A stretch of DNA of 64,000 nt from Macondimonas sp045864775 (GCA_045864775.1 BTVR01000001.1:186001-250000); one strand, 5' to 3'; shown: positions 43,962-53,054, counted from the stretch's first letter. The notes: generated by a model not told the origin, from the sequence alone. Numbers and translations are program-made.

Positions 43962-45914
43962 CTACCGGCTCTCAGCGGCCGCCAATCGCGCGGGCGCCCA
44001 ATGGTTGTATGCAACTCCCGCCAGGATTATCAGCAAGACCAAGCCTTGTGTCGACAGGGTTTGCACGGTCGGGTAAATGCCGAGCATGGGGATGTGGAAG
44101 AAGCGGACACTTTCGCTGCCGATCCAGCCGGCCGCTTGCAGCGCGGAAACGCCCTGGCCTGCGAAGACAATGGCAAGCACGGCGATCAGGGCGGCACTGA
44201 AACTGAAGAACTGGCGTATCGGTAAGCGCACGCTGAAGCGGAACAAGCCGAGCGCAATGACGCCCAACAGGATCAGCGCCGCGGCCATGCCGGCGAGGAT
44301 CGCCGAATGCTGACCCTGACTCCACAGCGCGCGATAGAACAGAACGGTCTCGAAAGCCTCACGATAAACCGACAGAAACGAAACGAGGCCGATCGCCCTC
44401 AGCCCGCCGCGGCCCATGGCGGATTGCATCTGACCGGCAATGTAGTGTTGCCAGCGGCTGGCATAGCTCTTGTTGTGCAGCCACAGACCGACGCCCACCA
44501 GGATGACCATGGCCAGCAGGGCCGTCAGGCCTTCGGTGACCTCGCGGCTGGCACCGCTGATGTCGATGACGTAGGTTGCGGCAAACCACGTCGCGAACCC
44601 GAGCAGCAGGGCGCCGATCCAGCCGATATGCAGATAGACGAGGCCGTCGGTTCGGCCCGACTTCTTGAGAAAGGCGAACATGGCCGCCAGCACGAGGATG
44701 GCTTCCAGGCCCTCGCGAAACAGGATGAGGAAACTGCCGCCGAAGGTGGCCGCCGCACTGCCCTGACCGGCGGCGATGCGATCCTCCGCTTGCGTGATCG
44801 CGGCATGCAGCCGATCGATCCGCTGGTCGAGCGCCGTGACGTCCTCACCGTCCCGAACCGCGTTGCGCAGCGCCATCATCTCGGCTTCGATGCGACGCAT
44901 CAGCTCGGCGTCCGAGGCGGCGAGCGTGGCCTCCGCCAACTCGAAGCCGTCGAGGTAGGCCGACAGGGCCGCCCGTCCGGCGGCGGCGCGGTCGCCGTCG
45001 CGATAAGCGCGTCGAACAACCTCGAGTTGCTCATGCGCCGTCATCAGCGCCTGTTCCTTGCGGGGCTCCAGAAGCGACGGGTTCGCTAGGGCAATCGCGA
45101 GGATGGCGGTCGATCGCGCCGGGTCCCGCGCTGCGAGTTCCGCCGGGGTCCGTTGCACCAGCGCCGTCATGTCCGGTATCAGTTCTCTGGCCGAGGGATC
45201 CTGCGCCCACAGGGCGGTGCCCGCTTCCTGCTCATCCGGGCCGTAGGCGAGTTGGCCGACGTGAAAGACGAGCGCCCAGCGCTCGGCTTCACTCAACTGG
45301 CTGAAACTCGGCATCCCTGTGCCGGGCACGCCGAGGGTGATCGTGTTGTAGTAACTCAGCAAGCTGCGCTGATTGCGTCGTGCAAGATCGTGGAAGTCGG
45401 TCGGGCGTGGCTCGAGCGCTGCCCCGGCCGGACCGTCGCCGCGACCGTCGCTGCCGTGACAGCCGGCGCATTGCGATTGAAACAACTCATCGCCCCGCCG
45501 CGGATCGGGGGTTTTGGCGGGCGTGATGGCGATGGGATAGTGGGCCAGCAGGGCCTGGGTCATCCGTGCGGTCAATTCCTGGATCCGCTCGCCCGGCGCC
45601 TTGTCGTCGACGGCCGTCGCCAGCGCGCGGGCGCCATCCACCAAGTCCGGCTTGCCGTCCGACTCGGGCAGGGCCGTGACGCGCCGCACGACATCGGCCG
45701 AGAACTCGCGTTGCTCCGCGTACTCCGCCTCGTTCAGAACCTCGCCATCGCGAACGAATTCAGGATAATCAACGCCGATGTAATCGACCATTTGCAGGAT
45801 CGGCAGGATCTGATCCCGATCCGCTGCCCACGCGAGAGCGGCCCATGACAACACCAATCCGGAAAAGGCGGCGCCAAGGATGCGGGCGGCCCGGCGCGGT
45901 CTATTGTGGGTCAT
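43962..45914 (-). CDS. Cytochrome c-FTR1 iron permease fusion
   Basis: A 650-residue protein joining a periplasmic part to an FTR1 permease. After a signal sequence (SGLVLSWAALAWAA) there is a coil-rich segment, a monohaem cytochrome c domain with C149-x2-C152-H153 (CAGCH) and a Met-ligand candidate in GTGMPSFSQL. An alpha-helical stretch (about 270-380) precedes seven membrane helices carrying LFREGLEAILVL (about 397-401) and SVYREAFETVLFY (about 517-521), the two REGLE iron-transport motifs. It probably couples Fe(II) oxidation to ferric ion import, doing in one chain what EfeB/EfeO or Fet3 do with Ftr1. A Fur-like site lies upstream. Confidence 0.92.
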   Translation of the reverse strand: MTHNRPRRAARILGAAFSGLVLSWAALAWAADRDQILPILQMVDYIGVDYPEFVRDGEVLNEAEYAEQREFSADVVRRVTALPESDGKPDLVDGARALATAVDDKAPGERIQELTARMTQALLAHYPIAITPAKTPDPRRGDELFQSQCAGCHGSDGRGDGPAGAALEPRPTDFHDLARRNQRSLLSYYNTITLGVPGTGMPSFSQLSEAERWALVFHVGQLAYGPDEQEAGTALWAQDPSARELIPDMTALVQRTPAELAARDPARSTAILAIALANPSLLEPRKEQALMTAHEQLEVVRRAYRDGDRAAAGRAALSAYLDGFELAEATLAASDAELMRRIEAEMMALRNAVRDGEDVTALDQRIDRLHAAITQAEDRIAAGQGSAAATFGGSFLILFREGLEAILVLAAMFAFLKKSGRTDGLVYLHIGWIGALLLGFATWFAATYVIDISGASREVTEGLTALLAMVILVGVGLWLHNKSYASRWQHYIAGQMQSAMGRGGLRAIGLVSFLSVYREAFETVLFYRALWSQGQHSAILAGMAAALILLGVIALGLFRFSVRLPIRQFFSFSAALIAVLAIVFAGQGVSALQAAGWIGSESVRFFHIPMLGIYPTVQTLSTQGLVLLIILAGVAYNHWAPARLAAAESR

Positions 45915-45964
45915 GATCAGCCTGCGGTGCGATTCGGTGCGATATTATCTCGGATCCTATGGCG

Positions 45965-45983
45965 ATTGAGAATCGATTGCAAT
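45965..45983 (-). promoter_or_regulatory. Fur-like box upstream of the FTR1 fusion
   Basis: The stretch attgagaatcgattgcaat (minus core GATTCTCAAT) matches a common Fur-box version at about 12 of 19 positions when aligned by eye. A TAATAT -10 candidate lies at 45947-45942 on the minus strand, placing the site over the -35 region, which suits iron-responsive repression. Confidence 0.4.
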
Positions 45984-46125
45984 GACGCAGCATCGGACGC
46001 GCCGTGTGAGAAAAATGGCGACAGGTGGCAATCGGGGGCGCAGTTCGTTCAAACTAGCCGCGAGGCTGCAACCGGCAGCTGAGGGCGACATGCGTCCCGT
46101 AACTTCACATTCAGGAGAATGTCTG

Positions 46126-46419
46126 ATGACCAAGACTTCCAAACTGCGTTGGCTGATGATTGCCGGCTTGGTGGCTGTGTTCGGCTTGTCCGCCTGCGAC
46201 CGCAAGGACCGGGAGGAAGCCAAGCAGGATGCCGAGCAAGCCATGGATAACGTCGAGCAGAAGGCCGACGATCTGATGGATAAGGCGAAGGAGCCGTTCC
46301 AGGGCCCGGGCGAAGAGGCCGGCGAAAAGATCGATGACGCCACCGGCGCTGCCGGCGAGAAGGCCGAAGAGCTGGGCGAAAAGCTGGACGAGAAAACCGA
46401 GGAAATGAAGTCCGAATAA
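46126..46419 (+). CDS. Small charged lipoprotein
   Basis: A 97-residue protein with a lipoprotein signal peptide (WLMIAGLVAVFGLSAC, lipobox LSAC, Cys25). Then comes a highly charged helical tail of heptad-like Glu/Lys/Asp repeats (EEAKQDAEQAMDNVEQKADD) resembling LEA-like or YtxH/CsbD-type stress proteins. AGGAG lies eight bases before the ATG. A GGTCGGCGA/TCGCCGGCC hairpin in the following gap may end or process the transcript. The function is not known; an envelope stress or periplasm spacing role is possible. Confidence 0.8.
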   Translation: MTKTSKLRWLMIAGLVAVFGLSACDRKDREEAKQDAEQAMDNVEQKADDLMDKAKEPFQGPGEEAGEKIDDATGAAGEKAEELGEKLDEKTEEMKSE

Positions 46420-46476
46420 AGAATTGTCGGGGGGGTCGGCGACAGGTTCGCCGGCCCTTCTGAAAAGGGGGAGGCC

Positions 46477-46815
46477 ATGGATGAACTGGATCCCGTCGTC
46501 GGTCAGTGGTATCTCGATCTGGAACAGGACGATCGGTTTCGCATCCTGTCGATGGACGAGCAGGCCGACGAAATCGAGATCGAATACGAAGACGGCGAGA
46601 CCCGAACCATCGGGTTCGATGACTGGTACGACCTGGATCTGGACGTCATGGATGAGGATGACTCCGAGGTCGAGCCGGCCGAGGAATCTCCGGAACCCAA
46701 AAGCGATTTTTACCGCTCGACGAGGACCCGTCGCTATCGAGAGGAAGACGATGAAGATGACCTCGATGCCGAAGACGACGTCGAGGATGCCGACGAGGAA
46801 TGGGACGAACGCTGA
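46477..46815 (+). CDS. Small acidic protein (DUF6763-like)
   Basis: A 112-residue cytoplasmic protein. The N-terminal domain VVGQWYLDLEQDDRFRIL...EIEIEYEDGETRTIGFDDWYDLDL matches a small family of gammaproteobacterial acidic proteins (I believe DUF6763) with an SH3-like beta pattern. The C-terminal half is a disordered Asp/Glu-rich tail. The function is unknown. It precedes sixA by 18 bases and likely shares its transcript. Confidence 0.75.
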   Translation: MDELDPVVGQWYLDLEQDDRFRILSMDEQADEIEIEYEDGETRTIGFDDWYDLDLDVMDEDDSEVEPAEESPEPKSDFYRSTRTRRYREEDDEDDLDAEDDVEDADEEWDER

Positions 46816-46833
46816 CCTTGCCGCGGGCCACCC

Positions 46834-47322
46834 ATGATCACCTATCTGGTGCGTCACGGCGTGGCCGAGCCGGACACGGGTGAGGGCGACTTCAGCCGGG
46901 CCCTCACCGCAGATGGCGCGCGGAAAATGCAAGGGATCGTGTCCGGGCTGCGGCGACTCGGGATCCGGCCAGCCGCGATTTGGACCAGTCCGTTGCGCAG
47001 AACGCGCGAAACGGCCGAGTTGCTTGCCTCAGGGCTGGGATGTGCCTCGCCGCAGTTATGCGACTGGCTGGCGCCTGGCGGGGAACCGGATGCGTTGAGT
47101 GGGCTTGGCGCAGATCTTCCCGATACGCTCATGCTCGTCGGACACCAACCGGACTTGGGTCGGCTGGCTTCGGTGCTCCTCACCGGAACGCCTGATCACC
47201 CGTGTCTGCCGTTCAAGAAGGGCGCCGTTGCCTGTATCCGGAGCGGTCGGGCCTACGGTCAGGACGCCCACCTCGAATGGTTTCTGACGCCGGCTCAATT
47301 GAGGCTCATCGGTCGCCATTGA
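46834..47322 (+). CDS. sixA: Phosphohistidine phosphatase SixA
   Basis: A 162-residue histidine phosphatase with the catalytic YLVRHGVAEPD (RHG, His8), WTSPLRRTRETAELLA and LVGHQPDLGRLASVLL motifs. SixA removes phosphate from His on phosphotransfer proteins (ArcB or nitrogen-PTS components). SixA genes often neighbour CHAD-domain genes, and here one lies 800 bases away on the opposite strand. Confidence 0.93.
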   Translation: MITYLVRHGVAEPDTGEGDFSRALTADGARKMQGIVSGLRRLGIRPAAIWTSPLRRTRETAELLASGLGCASPQLCDWLAPGGEPDALSGLGADLPDTLMLVGHQPDLGRLASVLLTGTPDHPCLPFKKGAVACIRSGRAYGQDAHLEWFLTPAQLRLIGRH

Positions 47323-47341
47323 GGCCCCGCGCGCCAACCTC

Positions 47342-48091
47342 TCACCGACCCATGAGCTGAGAACGGATCTCTCGCCACAGGGCGTCATAGGCACGCGCCG
47401 CAGGACTGTGCGCGGCGAATTCGCCGATGGGGCTTTGCTGGGACCCCATTTGCTCAACCACCGAGGCGTATGGAACGTGAGCGCCGAGTAGGCGTGGCAA
47501 TGCTTCCGGGGGCGTTTCGAGCCATTGGCGATGCATCAGGCGGCGCTTGTCCACCATGGAAAAAAAGGGCAACAGCTGACCGCGATCCAAGCCCTTTCGG
47601 CCGAGAAAATCGCTGACTTGGGTCAAGGCCCGCAGGGACAGCGGTGTGGGGATCAGCGGGACCGCGACGGCGTCGGACAACGTGAAAATATTCTCCGAAA
47701 GCCGTGAAAAGCTGGGCGGACAGTCGAGCACCAGCAGGTCATAGCGTTCGGCCAGCGGCTTGACGAGTTTCGCCAGCACCTCCCGCGGTGCATCGCTTTG
47801 CTCGAAGAGCAGGTCGAGATGGCGGTAAGTGGTATCCGCAGGAATCAGGTCAAGGTTCGGAAACCCCGTCGACCTGGCCTGGCTGTCCAGCGCATTTTTA
47901 TCTTTAAGAAGTTTCTTCGCTTTGAGTTCCAAACCCGCAGTGGCCCGCAAATACCAGCTGGCGGCGCCTTGAGGATCCAGGTCCCACAGACAGGTGGCTT
48001 GACCGTCCTTCGCGGCACACCAGGCCACGTTGACGGCTGCCGCGGTCTTCCCCACGCCGCCCTTGAGGTTGTAGAAGGCCAGCGTGCGCAT
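47342..48091 (-). CDS. Orphan ParA-family ATPase
   Basis: A 249-residue ParA/MinD-like ATPase: deviant Walker A FYNLKGGVGKTAAAVNVAW, LWDLDPQGAASWYL and Walker B LLVLDCPPSFSRLSE. There is no ParB gene or N-terminal HTH, so it is not a classical chromosome or plasmid partition protein. Proteins like this often position cellular cargo (carboxysomes, chemosensory clusters, granules). GAGGAG lies six bases before the ATG at 48091. It follows the CHAD gene by 59 bases in the same direction, implying co-expression. Confidence 0.9.
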   Translation of the reverse strand: MRTLAFYNLKGGVGKTAAAVNVAWCAAKDGQATCLWDLDPQGAASWYLRATAGLELKAKKLLKDKNALDSQARSTGFPNLDLIPADTTYRHLDLLFEQSDAPREVLAKLVKPLAERYDLLVLDCPPSFSRLSENIFTLSDAVAVPLIPTPLSLRALTQVSDFLGRKGLDRGQLLPFFSMVDKRRLMHRQWLETPPEALPRLLGAHVPYASVVEQMGSQQSPIGEFAAHSPAARAYDALWREIRSQLMGR

Positions 48092-48150
48092 GTTGTGCTC
48101 CTCGAACGGCGTGCTGGAAGATTCGGAATCGCTGGCGTAGGGCCGATGCC

Positions 48151-49098
48151 TCACGGCTGGTCCGCTTCCCATAGCGACCAATAGGCCGCGATGCGCTGCG
48201 CGAACGCACGCGGTTTTTCCGCGTAAAGACGGCGTCCCAGGGCCAATGCCTCCCGGCGGAGGAGCGCCTGACGGCGCGCGATCGCTGTGCACAGGGCGTC
48301 ACGCTGGATTTTTTCACGCGCACGATCGGGCCAGGCCTTGATCTGGTCGAGCAAGACATCGAGATCATGGTCGTCTCCGAGCAAATCGGAGAGCCGCTTG
48401 AACAGCTGCTGGCGATGCTCCAGCGTCTCGGGCCAAGCGCCCACGATCAGGCGAGTATGGTACCAATGGTCCTTGACCCGTTTGCGCCAGTCGTGGAAAC
48501 GTTCCGCCGTCGGCTCGTGGACGACGTCGTCCAGTCGGCGCCGACCGGCGCGATAACTGCGCCGGAGGCCTCTTTCGATCACGCCGAACCCCTCATCCCG
48601 TGCCTGAATCTCGGGCAGGTGACGCAACCGTTCCTGTAGCGTCGTCCGAATGCCGTCGAGCACGCCGGCCAGCGCGTCGGTCTCGTGGAGGTGCGTGCGG
48701 GCGTTGCGGCGCAGCGCAGCCTGGACCGCCTCGCCGAACGGTGTGTCCAAGGGCGCTGCGTCCACCGCGCGGAGCTTGTCCCAGCATTCCAGCAGCGCCT
48801 GGGCGTCTCGCGTGCCGGACAATTGCCGCCCCGCATCCCGAAACACGCTTTCCAGCGCAGCGATATCGGAGCGCTTCGGATCCGAAAGTAGTTTAAGACA
48901 AGCTCTTAACTCCTTGAATCTCTTTCTGGCCTCGTGAATACCCTCCGCCCGGTCGATGGCCGGCGCAGACAGGTGTTCACCCGCTTTTTCGATCCGCTCA
49001 CGCAGAATCTCGCGCAAGGCACTCTCCACGTTGCGGGGGGATACGAAGGTAAAGGCCACGACGCCGACTCGTCCTGAAACGGGGTTCGAACTTATCAC
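48151..49098 (-). CDS. CHAD domain protein
   Basis: A 315-residue helical protein with the conserved His/Lys/Arg-rich CHAD pattern: GIHEARKRFKELRACLKLL near the N-terminus, LSGTRDAQALL, then the second half-repeat ERFHDWRKRVKDHWYHTRLIV and LGDDHDLDVLLDQI. CHAD domains bind inorganic polyphosphate and localise to polyphosphate granules. It lacks the CYTH triphosphatase domain found in some relatives. The start is uncertain: the GTG at 49098 opens the frame, and another GTG at 49059 is possible; neither has a strong ribosome site. Confidence 0.9.
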   Translation of the reverse strand: MISSNPVSGRVGVVAFTFVSPRNVESALREILRERIEKAGEHLSAPAIDRAEGIHEARKRFKELRACLKLLSDPKRSDIAALESVFRDAGRQLSGTRDAQALLECWDKLRAVDAAPLDTPFGEAVQAALRRNARTHLHETDALAGVLDGIRTTLQERLRHLPEIQARDEGFGVIERGLRRSYRAGRRRLDDVVHEPTAERFHDWRKRVKDHWYHTRLIVGAWPETLEHRQQLFKRLSDLLGDDHDLDVLLDQIKAWPDRAREKIQRDALCTAIARRQALLRREALALGRRLYAEKPRAFAQRIAAYWSLWEADQP

Positions 49099-49191
49099 AA
49101 TCGGCAGAGCCCTGTGTGCCGATCAGCGTCAAATTGTCACCTGCCTGTCGTACGCTGGCGGGATGTCAACGGCCCACACAAGGATCGCGCC

Positions 49192-51054
49192 ATGGCGAGC
49201 AATGCCGACGTTCCGGAGAATGCAGATCGCGCCGAACTCCACGCGCTGCGTCAGGAGTTGACTGCGCTGCGGACCCGGATCGTCGACGGCGTCAGCGTCG
49301 AGAGGAGCCGCTGGCTTGGCGATACGGCGGTCCGCGGGGCCGCCAGCATCGTCAATCTGCTGCATTACCGGCAGTTTCGACGCGTCGATCTGCGCGAACT
49401 GCAAAAGCGTCTGAGCAATCAGGGCCTGTCGTCGCTCGGACGTTCAGAGGCGCATCTGCTGCACGACCTGGACCGTGTGCTTGCGCTTCTGGCGGGCGTT
49501 CTGGAAGGACAATGGCTCCCCGCGAACACCGGGCAAGGCCCGGACATTGTCGAAGGCGAAGCCCTCCTGGCCGAAAACACCCGGCGGGTGTTCGGCACGC
49601 ATCGCAACGGGGAAGGCGTCTACATCATGGTGACCCTGCCGACCGAAGCGGCCGATGATCCGGATCTCGTCGCGGCCATGATCCGGTCCGGAATGGACTG
49701 CGCGCGGATCAACGGGGCCCATGACGACCCCGACGTATGGCGCCGGATGATCGAACGGGTCCGGCGCGCCGGGGAGCAACTGGGGCGTCCCTGCCGCATC
49801 TACATGGATCTGCCCGGGCCCAAGCTGCGAACCGGCCCCGTTCTCGCAGCGCCGGTCTTGGCCATCCATCCGCCGCGAGATTCGCGTGGCCGTGTGGTCG
49901 CCCCCGCGGAGGTGATGCTCGTCCTTGCGCAGGATCCGCCGAGAGCGTCCAAGGACGAACTCCCGATCAGCCAGGACGTGTTCAGTGAACTGGAACCCGG
50001 CGGTTGCCTGCGTTTTCGGGATACGCGCGGCCGCATGCGTGAAATCGACATCGTCGAGCGTGACGCCGCCGGTCGCTGGCGAGGACGCCTCTGGCACACG
50101 GCTTTCGTGGAGCCCGGCATGGCGTGCCGTTGGCGTGGGCCAGCCGCGATGCCCTCCGAGCGGCGGGTCGGCTGTTTCGGACCGTTTCCCGAACGGGCGG
50201 GATTTCTTGTGGTGCAGCCGGGCGATCGCTTGCTGTTGACGCGAAACAGTCATGTAGGCGAGGCGCCGCGACGTGACGGACAAGGCAAGATCGTCGAAGT
50301 CGCCCGTATCGGCCTCAGCTGCCCGGAGATCATCGACGACCTGCAGGTGGGCCACCGCGTATTCATCGACGATGGCAAGATCGGCGCCACGGTCGAGGCG
50401 CTGACGCCCGAGGGCGCGCTCTTGCACATCACGCAGGCGCGCGCGGGCGGCGAAAAGGTGCGCGGAGCGAAGGGGCTGAATTTTCCCGACAGCGATCTCG
50501 GTTTGCCGCCTCTGACAACAGAGGATCTGCAAATGCTGGACCTGGCCGCGCAGGAAGCGGACATCGTCGGTTATTCGTTCGTGCGCACGGCGGATGACAT
50601 CAGCCAGCTCATGGCCGAGCTGGATCAGCGCGGGGCGGGCGACATCCCGGTCGTGGCCAAGATCGAAACCGCCCAGGCTGTGCACCATCTGCCGGAGATC
50701 CTGCTGACGGCGCTGCCCCGCCGTCCACTCGGGGTCATGGTGGCGCGGGGCGATCTGGCCGTCGAGATCGGCCCCGAGCGATTGGCGGAAATCCAGGAAG
50801 AAATCCTGTGGCTGTGCGAGGCCGCTCATGTGCCCGTGATCTGGGCCACCCAGGTGCTCGAATCGCTGGCCCGCAAGGGCACGCCGACGCGCGCCGAAAT
50901 CACCGACGCGGCGATGGGCGTACGCGCAGAATGCGTGATGCTGAACAAGGGCCCCTACATCTGCCGGGCGATCGAAACCTTGCGCGACATCCTGCAACGG
51001 ATGAACGCGCATCAGCACAAGAAAACCGCCCGCCTGCGCGCCCTGCATTGGTGA
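49192..51054 (+). CDS. Pyruvate kinase-family protein with extended N-terminus and no C-terminal regulatory domain
   Basis: A 620-residue protein with pyruvate kinase core motifs: MVTLPTEAADDPDLVAAMIR, IYMDLPGPKLRTGPV, FIDDGKIGATVE, VVAKIETAQAVHHLPEIL (catalytic Lys and metal Glu), GVMVARGDLAVEIGPE and the WATQVLESLARKGTPTRAEITD stretch. About 150 residues precede the barrel, and a long insertion occupies the region of the B domain. The chain ends shortly after CVMLNKGPYICRAIETL, without the usual C-terminal allosteric domain. AAGGA lies seven bases before the ATG at 49192. Catalysis seems possible; regulation must differ from the normal enzyme. Confidence 0.85.
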   Translation: MASNADVPENADRAELHALRQELTALRTRIVDGVSVERSRWLGDTAVRGAASIVNLLHYRQFRRVDLRELQKRLSNQGLSSLGRSEAHLLHDLDRVLALLAGVLEGQWLPANTGQGPDIVEGEALLAENTRRVFGTHRNGEGVYIMVTLPTEAADDPDLVAAMIRSGMDCARINGAHDDPDVWRRMIERVRRAGEQLGRPCRIYMDLPGPKLRTGPVLAAPVLAIHPPRDSRGRVVAPAEVMLVLAQDPPRASKDELPISQDVFSELEPGGCLRFRDTRGRMREIDIVERDAAGRWRGRLWHTAFVEPGMACRWRGPAAMPSERRVGCFGPFPERAGFLVVQPGDRLLLTRNSHVGEAPRRDGQGKIVEVARIGLSCPEIIDDLQVGHRVFIDDGKIGATVEALTPEGALLHITQARAGGEKVRGAKGLNFPDSDLGLPPLTTEDLQMLDLAAQEADIVGYSFVRTADDISQLMAELDQRGAGDIPVVAKIETAQAVHHLPEILLTALPRRPLGVMVARGDLAVEIGPERLAEIQEEILWLCEAAHVPVIWATQVLESLARKGTPTRAEITDAAMGVRAECVMLNKGPYICRAIETLRDILQRMNAHQHKKTARLRALHW

Positions 51055-51077
51055 GGCGGCAGGCGGGCGGACGGCGG

Positions 51078-52808
51078 TCAGGCGCGACGCTGAGCGGACG
51101 CGGGATGCGTGATCCGGCCCGTCGCGGCGTGATGGCGCCCCAAGGCGCTCAACACGGCGCGCAGCGTAGCCGCCGTCACATCCTCATCGATCCCCACGCC
51201 GTGCCACGTCCGATCCTCCTCGCCGATGCGCAGTTCGACGTAGCTGACAGCGCGTGCATCGGATCCCGGCGCGAGCGCATGTTCACGATAGTCGACGATC
51301 TCAATCGGCGCGGCGCAATTCTCGCGCAAGGCATGGATGAACCCATCGATGGGTCCGCGGCCGATGCCTGTCATGAGCCGATCGACACCGGTCGCGTCGC
51401 GGACGATGGCCTGTACCCGTCTGAGCCGTGCGCCGTCTTCCTCATGGGGCGCCTCCCGGTATTCCACCAGTGCATGCGCTCTCGGAACCGCAAGATAGGT
51501 CGCCTCGAACAGTGCCCACAAGTCGGCGGCGGTGATTTCCTTGCCGGTCTCGTCGGCCACCGCCTGGACCGCGTTGCGAAACTCGATCTGCAACCGGCGC
51601 GGCAGATCGAGTCCGAATTCGCTGGCCATCAAGTGGGCGATGCCGCCCTTGCCGGATTGGCTGTTGATGCGGATCACCGCCTCATAGCTGCGGCCGACGT
51701 CGCGCGGGTCGATGGGCAGATAGGGCACTTCCCAGACGGGAACCTCGGCCGCATCGGCCGCGCGCGCGGCCAGCCCTTTCTTGATCGCATCCTGGTGTGA
51801 GCCGGAGAAAGCCGTGAACACGAGCTCCCCCGCATAGGGATGCCGCGGATGGACCGGCAACTGGTTGCAGGTTTCAACGACGCGCACAATGTCGTTAATG
51901 TGCGAGAAATCCAGGTCCGGATGGATGCCTTGGGTATAGAGATTCAAGGCCAGGGTGACGATATCCACGTTGCCGGTGCGCTCGCCGTTGCCGAACAGGG
52001 TGCCTTCGATCCGATTGGCCCCGGCCAGCATGGCCAATTCGGCTGCCGCCACGGCGGTGCCCCGATCGTTGTGCGGATGGACCGACAGGACCACGTGCTC
52101 ACGGTGGGGCAGGTGGCGGTGCATCCATTCGATCTGATCCGCGTACACGTTCGGCGTCGTCATCTCCACCGTCGCCGGGAGGTTGACGATCACCGGGTGG
52201 CCTGCGCGGGGTTGCCAGATGGCGAGCACGGCGCTGCAGACCTCGAGCGCGAAATCGAGTTCTGTGCCGGTGAAGCTCTCAGGGGAGTACTGAAAAATCC
52301 ATTCTGTTTCCGGATGCCGCGCCGCATGCGCCGCCACCCAGCGCGCGCCCTGTTCGGCAATCTCTCGGATGCCCGCGCGGTCCTTGCCGAACACGACCCG
52401 TCGCTGTGCCTCGGAAGTGGAATTGTAGACATGGACGATCGCCCGGCGCGCGCCCCGCAGCGCCTCGAAGGTGCGGGCGATGAGGTCCTCTCTAGCCTGG
52501 GCCAGGACCTGGATCGTGACGTCTGTCGGGACGCGATCCTGTTCGATCAGCTCGCGCACGAAGTCGAAGTCGGTTTGGCTGGCGGCTGGGAAGCCGACCT
52601 CGATCTCCTTGAAGCCGATGGCGATCAGCGTTTCGAACATCTGGCGCTTGCGCGCGCCATCCATGGGCTCGATGAGCGCCTGATTACCGTCGCGCAGATC
52701 GACGCTGCACCACAGCGGAGGCGATGAAACGCGGCGGGAGGGCCACTGCCGGTCGGGCAGTTCGACGACTCCGACGGAATGATACTTCTCATGCGGATGC
52801 TGGATCAT
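51078..52808 (-). CDS. leuA: 2-isopropylmalate synthase (long LeuA type)
   Basis: First committed enzyme of leucine synthesis, joining acetyl-CoA and 2-oxoisovalerate. The 576-residue protein has SVDLRDGNQALIEPM (metal and substrate site), FPAASQTDFDFVRELIEQD, LSVHPHNDRGTAVAAAELA (His pair for metal), GTLFGNGERTGNVDIVTLALNLY, and a C-terminal LeuA regulatory domain (about residues 440-560) that binds leucine. AGGAG precedes the ATG. Upstream lie a promoter, a Leu-rich leader peptide and hairpins, so both attenuation and allosteric control by leucine are expected. Confidence 0.97.
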   Translation of the reverse strand: MIQHPHEKYHSVGVVELPDRQWPSRRVSSPPLWCSVDLRDGNQALIEPMDGARKRQMFETLIAIGFKEIEVGFPAASQTDFDFVRELIEQDRVPTDVTIQVLAQAREDLIARTFEALRGARRAIVHVYNSTSEAQRRVVFGKDRAGIREIAEQGARWVAAHAARHPETEWIFQYSPESFTGTELDFALEVCSAVLAIWQPRAGHPVIVNLPATVEMTTPNVYADQIEWMHRHLPHREHVVLSVHPHNDRGTAVAAAELAMLAGANRIEGTLFGNGERTGNVDIVTLALNLYTQGIHPDLDFSHINDIVRVVETCNQLPVHPRHPYAGELVFTAFSGSHQDAIKKGLAARAADAAEVPVWEVPYLPIDPRDVGRSYEAVIRINSQSGKGGIAHLMASEFGLDLPRRLQIEFRNAVQAVADETGKEITAADLWALFEATYLAVPRAHALVEYREAPHEEDGARLRRVQAIVRDATGVDRLMTGIGRGPIDGFIHALRENCAAPIEIVDYREHALAPGSDARAVSYVELRIGEEDRTWHGVGIDEDVTAATLRAVLSALGRHHAATGRITHPASAQRRA

Positions 52809-52855
52809 GGTTGGACTCCTGGGATTTGGACACGGGATGCGCCCAGGATCGTCAA

Positions 52856-52890
52856 GGCCGCCAGGCAGGCGCTCGCAGGGCCTGGCGACC
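52856..52890 (-). terminator. Hairpin in the leuA leader (possible attenuator)
   Basis: An 11-bp stem GGTCGCCAGGC / GCCTGGCGGCC (one G-T pair) with a 13-base loop lies 50 bases before the leuA start. It is followed by only TT, so it could be an attenuation structure, though not a strong intrinsic terminator by itself. Confidence 0.4.
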
Positions 52891-52983
52891 GCATCGCAGT
52901 CGCAGCGTCACGGGGTGGGGGAGTCGGGGAAAACGGAAAAACGACATGGACATGGAGGGGATCCTCTCGCGCAACAATGAATG

Positions 52984-53008
52984 GAACCGGCGCATGGCGT
53001 TCCGGTTC
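52984..53008 (-). promoter_or_regulatory. Hairpin at the end of the leucine leader peptide
   Basis: Perfect 7-bp stem GAACCGG / CCGGTTC with an 11-base loop starts inside the leader-peptide stop codon. A ribosome at the stop would melt it, the classical layout of an attenuation pause or antiterminator switch. Confidence 0.5.
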
Positions 53009-53048
53009 ACAGTCGCAGCAGCAGGATTCCGTTTCGCAGGTAAAGCAT
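53007..53048 (-). CDS. leuL: Leucine-rich leader peptide of leuA
   Basis: A 14-codon frame encodes MLYLRNGILLLRL: six Leu in 13 residues, all CTG apart from one CTT, with three CTG in a row. Leu codon runs before leuA are the signature of ribosome-mediated attenuation, where slow translation under leucine shortage lets transcription continue. A hairpin overlaps its stop and another lies before leuA. The predicted transcript start is within a few bases of its ATG, so the leader may be translated from a nearly leaderless mRNA. It is too short for most gene finders. Confidence 0.75.
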   Translation of the reverse strand: MLYLRNGILLLRL

Positions 53049-53054
53049 GGCTCG

